A DNA stretch of 64,000 nucleotides from Calcarisporiella thermophila CBS 279.70. Taxonomy: Eukaryota > Calcarisporiellomycota. Every line of letters starts with the position of its first letter. Within the stretch, counting starts at the first letter, position 1. The position numbers and the translations under genes were made by a program. Below are positions 56,464 through 64,000 of this stretch, piece after piece. The stretch covers positions 293,522 through 357,521 of the forward strand of contig NW_027192219.1 of NCBI RefSeq assembly GCF_041956535.1, written 5' to 3'. The notes under the pieces were generated by a model. That model was given only the letters and a program-made list of their open reading frames with translations. It had not been told where the DNA came from and searched no databases.

Positions 56464-58305
56464 TCTTGAATGTTTTCTTAGTGATATCAAGTGTTTACAG
56501 GGGTAATATCGCGTATTAGCAAAGGATGCTCAGGTCAATTTATAGAAACGATGGCCTCCTTTATGAATCACATTTAGCCGCCCCGGAATTTGCCTAAAGT
56601 TTTTAAAGGCAGTATTCCTTGCTGGTTTCAAGGCGGATCAGAGTACAAGTGCAATGTTACGTGCGAAGTACAGTCTAAATTTAGTACCAACTTTGGGCAC
56701 AACTCCATATTAGATTTCGAAATATGATATTTTACTCTTATTTCGAAATAATGTCCGCTTGTAAATAGATATGAGATATTTTTAGATGCGGCTTTGAGAG
56801 AATCTGATTTATAAGCGCATTGTAAAATAGCAGGATTTGAAAGCAATATCATTAATTACACAGCCCATCTTAAAGTATTCTAATGTGACTTATTTCATGT
56901 TTATGATATTTTTTCATCCGAATCCTCGCAAAAACTCGCATTATATTGCAGACTCATGTACATGCTAGAGTGTTTTCAAACGTAATTTGAAATATTGAAA
57001 GAGTATGTTAATACATCGAGTGCGCTTTGCATGCCGTATAGCTATGCACCGAAAAGCGTCAGATCATTCAGCGAATTTTCGTGACATAAGCTTTTGTGCT
57101 AGTGGCGACTATGCTCTAAAGTAAAACTTATGGACATGGTTTAAAACTCCAGTAAAGTGGTTCTATCTGCAGACAGCTGGTTTGCACTGATTCTACATTA
57201 GTCTATATGTACTCTTAGTCGGATTTCTCATTGCTTACTATTAGATCAGCAGGCTTTGGTTCTCAATGAACTTTTTGAGGGGTTACTTGTTATACCCTTT
57301 TGGGTATATTACTAACTCTCACATCTTCAGGTGTTTTGCATCCAATATTTTTCTATAAAAGTATTTCAACTAGATTTAAATCAGGTATAGAATATATTAG
57401 CTCACTTCAAACCTAATAAATCGCTTTTTGTGAATAACCAGGGTCACAATAAAGCGGCCTAGTTACGCTATAAGATGCGTGACTGGCTTTTTTATAGTAT
57501 ATCTACTATTGTCCATATTTTTTAGTTGGCTGTGACTTTATCACTATAATGTTGTGTACCGTAACTCGTACTAACCTCTTCGGCAACCTAATCTGCTGGT
57601 ATTGCACGTGGCTTTCTCGAATATTGACGGCAAATCGGGAGTTTGAAAGATCTGAATTGAGTCGGATTTGGAGCCTACTTCTGAACAAAAGTATGAAGTA
57701 TTCCTCTTAAGTTGCATGGTCTATGCGATATTGTTGGTATTAAAGTCTGAAAGAAACATGCAGAATAGCATAGCTTTAACACTAATTTCATGTACCAAAA
57801 TTGCTATTGCCTTTCGTCTTGGTTTAGTATTGTTTAGCTACCTGCTCTAGGTAGGTTCTCAAAAAAAAATCCATTGTTCAGCAAATATTACTATTGTGAC
57901 CACCACTCAGGCAAATTGCAATCACTGATCAAGCGTGATTTACAAACCGAACCCGCTCGAAAGATAAAGCTTTAGCTTGGCTGTGAGGCCATCTTCTCTA
58001 TTTTGAAGCTTCGACTCTTAACACCGGCTCAACGGCTGGGTGCATGTTCCCATGGTTGATCGCCAGCAGGTCTCCTTCTAGAACGTTCAAGTAGCTGATA
58101 AACGTCGAATATATAATATATAACACGTGCACATTCTCTCAATTATTATATCGAGGGTGGCTAAGCCTTGAGCTTTCGATATGAGATTTTATGGAAATAT
58201 CGCGACATTTTGGGAAGTTAGGCAGTGCTGAAGAATGGACGAAGGAGTAGTAGGGGTAGTCCTATTTAACTTTCCTATTCTGTCCTTCTAGCCATCCATC
58301 GAAAT
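56464..58305. other. AT-rich intergenic block with a faint transposase remnant
   Basis: About 1.8 kb of low-GC sequence with stops in all frames; apart from a Tc1-like trace near 57.3 kb nothing is supported. Near the right end, TCCTTCTAG (about 58283-58291) resembles an acceptor in front of the primase-helicase frame, so that gene could have an upstream exon. Confidence 0.4.
57290..57410 (-). pseudogene. faint Tc1-like transposase C-terminal remnant
   Basis: On the minus strand, YSIPDLNLVEILL followed by a stop, then KNIGCKTPEDVRVSNIPKRV, is a decayed version of the Tc1 SPDLNPIENLW block and the Arg-rich stretch after it. No other transposase block is clear around it, so the call is tentative. 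It differs in sequence from the element at 0.7-2.0 kb. Confidence 0.35.
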
Positions 58306-61300
58306 ATGCAAGAGTTTAAGTTGCATGGAGTTATCTTTCATTATAATGAAGGTCAAGGCGATGAATTCGAGCCACAAGCTCTCGCGCTACAGCGAAAATC
58401 GCAGAACAATGTATTGATGAGAAAGGGAGAATCTGCTTATGGTATTGTAGAGAATATTCCTCGGTTTCTTGAACAGGTGCAGTGTACGGAGAAGTTGGAA
58501 GATCGAGATTATTATGTTCTTGCCACAGAGCAAGACAATAAGCTCGGATGGATGGTGGTTGAGTTGCACGTGGTGAATAATCTCTATAGAGGGTCAGTTT
58601 TCAGGCGCGATCAATATCCAGAAAATGTAGTCATAAGGTAAATTTCGAGCTTAGACATAAAAATGACTAAGCAAATTCTTAATTCTTGTTTTTAGATATT
58701 TGATGGGGATATACCAGAGAGCAATGCAAAGTGTTTTCGGGGTAGAATGTGATAATGCATCTGGTTTTGCAGTATCTAGTGCGCATTAACAAGTGGATGA
58801 ATCTACCGTGAAGCTTTTATTCCACACTGTGTCGCGCCTGAAAAACAAGAGTAACCAATTATTAGTATTTGAGAATATACAACAGGAGAAAGCCTTCATC
58901 GAAAAGGTAAACCAGCTGACAGTAATAGAGTGAGGCGTTTCGATGGTTAAATGGGCTATATTTGTAGCTCCATGAATACATTGAATACGATGATCGAAAT
59001 CTCAACGAGTGTGCTAATATTTTATATGGAGGAAACCAACCTGAAAAAAACATGTAAAATGGAAATAGCGCGTTTCGTTTACTTGGAAGCATCCGCAGCG
59101 GACACGCAGAATCATTGCTTATGGTCGAGAAGGAACTCGGCGGTCGCTTTTGTAGTCCGTTAGATCACTTTCCTTTAGTTACCCAGTCAATCTATACAGA
59201 AACAGCGGTTGAAGTGCTAAAGCTATTTCCTGTTCTTACGGTAAGAACGGAACCAACTATAGCGGTGGTACACAAGAATTGGGAGCATGTCATTAATTCA
59301 TTTGCACCTAATGTTACTAATGGGATATATCCGGTCACGTCCTCACTGGTTTCTGGGTCACGGCTACCGCCCTTGAAATGTGTTCCCTTACCTGATGATG
59401 GGGAGCTTATTGGCAAAATTCGATCCAAATATCCTCACTGCCCTAGAATATATGATGTTGTGCAATTCGCAGAAGTGAAGGGACTGAAGTTGCAATGCTA
59501 TACACCTTGGAATGAACAAGTTCCGGATACATGGGTGTTTCGTTTTTATCCTAGTACTAGTAGACTGGAGACTACCGAGTGTATGCACGTGAGTCAGGGG
59601 AGTCAGATTATCTGGACCTGTGTGCCGATGGACAGCTATGCGAATACAAGCAATATGCGCGTCCGTCTGTCGGATACGGTGCCCATACATTCAGGATTCG
59701 GGAAACTAGTATTTCGTTGCCTGGATCCAATATGCCCTAAAGAAACATATATAGATGAATATGGAGCGAGTTGGCCTTATAACATGTTGCCTTACCTCAC
59801 CCCACCCGACATGTTATATCGCGTTGTTCATCATGAGGGCCTTGCTGGTGCCGCTAAGTGGCTTGTTTCGAGGTTATGCGGTCCTGATAGCCGTCAACCC
59901 AAGCTCGCATATCTTCCTCTGTTGGACAAATGGGTAGCATGGGATGGAGTGGTTTGGAGAAGATATACTGAAATTCCTGCAGAGCTTTCGATGGGGTGCT
60001 CACGATATGTCGAACGTATACGTGCTCAACTTCCTGTTCGAGCAGAAGAGGATGCGGTCACAACCGGATTGATTCGAATCATGGATTTTACTCTCATGCG
60101 ATTTTAACACTATTTAAATATCCACAAGAACCTGGAAAAGAATGTGGACAAAATGCTCTATGAACTTCCGGGCGAAATATTCGACACAGCCTCCTCCTTA
60201 CTTGTCATCAATAATAGATACCTTGATCTTAAGCAAGGTCGTTTCGTTGAAACGCGACCTAATCATTATATAACTCACAGTGTGCCTACCTACTATGACT
60301 CCGAGGTAGATCTCTGTCATGACACAGGTTCGCTACCTCTTGTAGATGAATTCATGAATTCCTTATTCGAAGATCGTGAAGCCGACGAACGGGTTTCGAC
60401 AATCTCCTCGCTTCAAACTTTCCTTGGATATTCATTGACTGGAGAGGCTAGTGAACACCTTTCTCTCATCCTGTATGGCGAGGGGAGAAATGGTAAGGGC
60501 GTTTTAACCCGCGCTATTCGTGCGGTATTCGATATAGCAGATGAGCGACCGATACAGGACGCCTCAAGCACTCAAATTCTGAAGCGTTCGGAATTACGCC
60601 AGATGCTAGCATACCCAACTCATGATGAGTTACTTACCCAGACATGCCCAATAAAAAGGAGATACTCTGTCGCGACTTCCCAGCATTTCCTCTATACCAT
60701 TGTCGATAATAAACTCATAGCTAAGACGGCAAAAACTAGCAAAAATGCACACACAACACAACCTGTGAGCTTAGTTGGAGCTCGTGTTGTATTAGTGAAT
60801 GAATTGGATGTGAATGCACAGCTTGACGAGGCGAAGCTCGAACGATTGTCGAATGGAGATCCACTTTGCATTCGGAAAATTTATGGAAGGACAACATTTA
60901 CTATCTCTAGCCCAACTCACACTCTTCTAATTGACACCAGTACCATACCTAATAGACTAATTGGGCGATCATTGAGTTCGCATACTCGGGTTCTCAGATT
61001 TAACCTATACTTCAATGCGAACAAAAAGCCGGGCGATCCGCTCAATACCAATGAGCGAGTAGCGGACACTTGGATGGAAACTAAAATTTTGGATGTATCG
61101 TTTCGACGTCAACTCTTGCGATGGCTTTTACGCGGTGCCCATCGATATTATCAACAAGGGCGTTTACGCTGGGCCAAATCCATTGAGCAGGACACGCGTG
61201 CATTTTGGGGCGAAGATGACTATTTCGATCGATTTCTGATTGAAAAATGCGAAATGGCCAAGAAATTGCTTCCGTTAGAGGAAGCCATCCAACGCAAACT

Positions 61301-61499
61301 ATACACACCAGCGTTTAGCCTCTATGACAGGTTTCGTAACTATGTGCGAGAGCAAGGCAATGTCGATAGTGCCAATATACTGAGTAAGAAGGCCTTTATT
61401 TGCCGTCTAGGGAGCCAGCCATATATATTTAAGAAACGCACAGCCCAAGGGGAATTGAGTCGTCAATGGCATTACTTTGGTTTGCATGTCTTAGAATGA
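58306..61499 (+). CDS. virus-like primase-helicase (D5-N plus SF3 helicase), intron-containing, one in-frame stop
   Basis: Exons 58306-58637, 58696-58771, 58814-58906, 58968-59053 and 59099-61499 fall in one frame of 996 codons, broken only by TAA 60105-60107. The N-terminal 330 residues resemble an archaeo-eukaryotic primase in layout, though I cannot assign its catalytic acids. The middle shows the D5-N type block with KLAYLPLLDKWVAWDGVVWR. The C-terminal part is a superfamily 3 helicase: Walker A LYGEGRNGKGVL (about 60470-60505), Walker B VVLVNELD (about 60785-60808) and motif C HTLLIDTSTIP (about 60917-60949). This order and size match D5-type replication proteins of nucleocytoplasmic large DNA viruses, virophage-like elements and some plasmids. 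The stop could be a nonsense mutation or lie in a 72-bp intron (60057-60128, weak donor). No capsid, polymerase or integrase gene is visible beside it. The predicted introns are of host type. Confidence 0.8.
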
Positions 61500-62640
61500 A
61501 ATGCCTAATACCTCGACTTATAATGAATTCGAACGAATGCTGCGTGTGTCTCCCCCTGAAATTTCAAGTCACAGACTTCTGTTGTCTCTATCAGAAAAAA
61601 AATGTTCGAGAGTTCTTATTTCATATAATTTAATCTACATTTGAATACGCCTTATTTTTTTTCTGCTTCCTTGATCAATGAAACCAAATCCAATTCGTTG
61701 TATTTTTCCATTCGAATTAATCCAAAATATTTTATAATTGATTTATCTATTTTGAAACTGACAAGTGCTAAGTTTGCCTCTCATGAACACGGCATGTGAA
61801 CAAGAAACAACAGCACATCGATATTTTTAACCTCATTCTTCTCGAACCTGGTAGATTATGGATGAGAATATAGTTTAAAAGTGACCCAGAACTAGCATTA
61901 TTCATAGTTGTAACCTTAGTTTATTATTAGTATGCAATCATAGAATCGACGGGGAGTCAAAGTGATATGCAAATATAGATTTTGCTTTGTATTACCATAT
62001 TTACATAATACAATATCAATACAATAACCATTTTTTATTTTGATTCTACTTTCTCGCTAAATGAGTGATTGAAATTTCTTTGCAATGTACCTTCACACTC
62101 GTTCCTCAGTAATAAGGTCAGGCTGTTGTCAAGGAGGATCCAACAATTATCATTTTTTCATCCATATTTTGGAAATGGGAACAGTGTGATTGGAACTATT
62201 GCTATTTTAGCTAATCAATTTTGATATATCGACCCCATATTACATCGTTGTCGTGAGACGAATATCCCAACAAAGTAAGTTACTTTCCTAATTTTCCTCT
62301 TGAACTCTAATATCAATCATATTCTTTTATTAGGATGCCTCCAATAATGAATTCGCCATTGGTGTTTATTTTCCACATCCTTGTTCTAACTTTGCAAATA
62401 TTCTCATCGCACAGACGCAAATGGTTAAGTGCATTTCATTCTTCTTCAGCAGCTTCAATAAATTACTGCCTATGGTATGCTAAACTATAAAAAATCTTGT
62501 ATCATTTCACTGAGTATAAATAAAGTTTATTCACACTGCCAATATTAAAAAAAGATCATAAATACAATTCAACCAGCTAGTATTCCAGTTAGAATGAGCT
62601 GAGAGTTGCTTCAATACCAGTGAGTATTGCTTTGGGGAAT
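61500..62640. other. AT-rich region, nothing supported
   Basis: Low-GC sequence with no open frame of note on either strand. It may be the far end of an inserted element or ordinary spacer; no terminal repeats were found. Confidence 0.45.
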
Positions 62641-62958
62641 CTATTTAGGGCAAGTTTGCTTCACTTCGGGGGTGCCCTTGGCCTGCTTGCAGAGCTTGGA
62701 GAAGTTCTTCTCCTGACTCTTGCAGTCGCCTGAACCTTTGTAAACGCATTTCCAACCGCGGATGGAATACTGCTTGCAATCATATTCACCAGACAAAGAG
62801 GTGGCCAACTTTCGACACTGCTCTGTGCCTGTACCATAGCAGACTGAATTTTCTTTGCCGTACTCGCCGGTAAGCCCGCATGCTGCCTCGCCTAGGGCCA
62901 CGCAGATCAAAAATACGGCCGCTACGAAGAGTAGCTGCGAGATGCCCATTTTAGCCAT
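62641..62958 (-). CDS. cysteine-rich small secreted protein
   Basis: A 105-residue intronless protein from ATG 62958 (MAKMG; a second Met at 62949 is possible). The signal peptide is LLFVAAVFLICVALGEA, with cleavage expected before ACGLTGEY. The mature part has eight cysteines, in the contexts ACG, SVC, EQC, YDC, WKC, GDC, KLC and QTC, an even number suited to four disulfides, with many Lys and Gly. The frame is open further upstream, but that extension lacks signal features. Such proteins in fungi include effectors, antimicrobial peptides and wall proteins; no known fold was recognised. It lies in the AT-rich, gene-poor end of the window, a common setting for effector-like genes. Confidence 0.7.
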   Translation of the reverse strand: MAKMGISQLLFVAAVFLICVALGEAACGLTGEYGKENSVCYGTGTEQCRKLATSLSGEYDCKQYSIRGWKCVYKGSGDCKSQEKNFSKLCKQAKGTPEVKQTCPK

Positions 62959-64000
62959 TATTGAAAAAGTAGAGTAGCGTTTGTGATGAAGACAAAGATA
63001 ATTATCGGAAAGTACCAAGCGTTTGCGGAGGTAAAGGTATAAAACTAGAAAAACATGATGATGTTTTTTGTGAAGAATTTGAGGGCCTTTTATACTGTGG
63101 TGATTGCAAATGCAATATACTAAAAATAGCGTTTTCCTGAAACCCGGAGTAAAATTATTTTTAACAGTCTCAAAAAGAGATGCCAGTGTGGGTGGGCGTA
63201 AACGAGTAGGAACCAGGTTTGCGCTGCGGTGTTGGATTGTATTAAAATCATGCGAAAAATCGAGGCTTGTGTGACTGAGTTTCATAAATAATCATTAAAA
63301 ATAAATCCACCCTGTAATTAGCCGTTGCCCAATCAGGGCGGCCCGTCGGTTCTGGAAACCAAGTACTTCAATTGGGTGTTCTCGCTCTGCCTAATCCCTG
63401 CAGAGCTCTCATGCGTGAGAATTTTGCCGTTAAGTCCACATCACTTCCGCTATTTTTAGGCATTCTTGTCACTCCTGAACTGGGGAAACTGACATGAGCA
63501 GGATGAAAATAGCCCTTAACCTTATGCGACTTTCTATGACGGACATTTGTGCAGCATCTTCCATCCTGGGTTGGTCGCATGGCCTCCTTGGCACTATGCA
63601 AAGCAAACTTGCCCGCGTGCTTTGGAGAGACTACAGCGAGCTCTGATCCATGCTTTCTATCGCTTCACCGAGTTAAGACCAGGAGAGCGCAAGTGTCTTC
63701 TTAGCACCTCTCTTGATGCGCTTTACAATGTTGGCTGCACATTTTCTATATAGAGTATCGTTTTGACTTTTCTAATGAATACTGTGATACCAAAATGACC
63801 TCTATTGGCACGTTAATGAGGCGCTTGGACCTCCTCTCTTTCGACCAATCATCAAAGTAGTAAATGGATATGCACTACGTCATCAGCATCGGCCTTAATT
63901 CCTGAACTTAATGTTGCATTCCCACCTCCAAGCGGGTCGGTCTATACTTGTAATTTTAGCCTTATGAGATTACTATTGCTTAGAGGATCTATTTGGTTTA
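62959..64000. other. right-end region, nothing supported
   Basis: Contains the leader of the cysteine-rich gene and then sequence with short open frames on both strands (63368-63753) that show no recognisable family. A gene continuing past the window edge cannot be excluded. Confidence 0.35.

Noticed and set aside
58787-58789. In-frame TAA as evidence of a changed genetic code in the virus-like gene
   Set aside because: It can lie in a 42-bp intron, and other genes in the window use TAA as their normal stop.

Overview
The window is nuclear DNA of a fungus. Nearly every recognisable gene is interrupted by short spliceosomal introns (about 42-105 bp, GT...AG). The gene set includes a raptor/KOG1 subunit of TORC1, the SSU processome protein UTP20, a Ran1/VHS1-type kinase, a Crz1-type C2H2 factor, a fungal-type regulator with a middle homology region, a GPI-type Ser/Ala-rich wall protein and small secreted proteins. 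A full ANKRD13-family protein and a receptor-like SH3 protein point, as inference only, to an early-diverging (non-Dikarya) fungus. Exon models were built by hand from splice signals. Those for the D-serine-dehydratase-like, RidA, kinase, zinc-finger, SNAP, SH3, ANKRD13, coiled-coil, UTP20, KOG1, DJ-1 and primase-helicase genes each sum to a multiple of three and give continuous family-like protein, apart from one stop in the last.

Layout. 0-2 kb: a possible orphan exon pair and a decayed Tc1/mariner element. 2.3-6.1 kb: a metabolic cluster of an amidohydrolase (minus) divergent from a PLP-dependent D-serine dehydratase/D-threonine aldolase-like enzyme, followed by RidA; the shared promoter is rich in GATA sites. 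8.3-9.8 kb: an unresolved minus-strand gene. 10.7-13.3 kb: a tandem histone-fold-like protein with a long low-complexity tail. 14.9-17.7 kb: Ran1-like kinase. 18.3-20.2 kb: Crz1-like zinc-finger factor. 21.8-23.7 kb: transcription-factor-like protein with no Zn2Cys6 domain. 24.7-25.9 kb: SNAP/Sec17-like protein joined to a membrane module. 26.5-27.5 kb: SH3 membrane protein. 28.8-30.8 kb: ANKRD13. 31.4-37.7 kb: small secreted protein, coiled-coil orphan, Ser/Ala wall protein, His-rich secreted protein. 38.4-48.1 kb: UTP20. 50.7-55.1 kb: KOG1/raptor. 55.6-56.5 kb: DJ-1/Hsp31-like protein.

From about 56.5 kb to the end the DNA is AT-rich and gene-poor. It holds a faint second Tc1-like remnant, a virus-like primase plus SF3 helicase gene (58.3-61.5 kb) that appears to contain host-style introns and one in-frame TAA, and a cysteine-rich secreted protein. 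This block is the most unusual part of the window and looks like an endogenised DNA-virus or related replicon gene.

Functional links: KOG1 (TORC1), UTP20 (ribosome assembly) and the GATA-rich nitrogen-related cluster all belong to growth and nutrient biology, but their proximity is probably coincidental. No tRNA, rRNA or CRISPR array was recognised.
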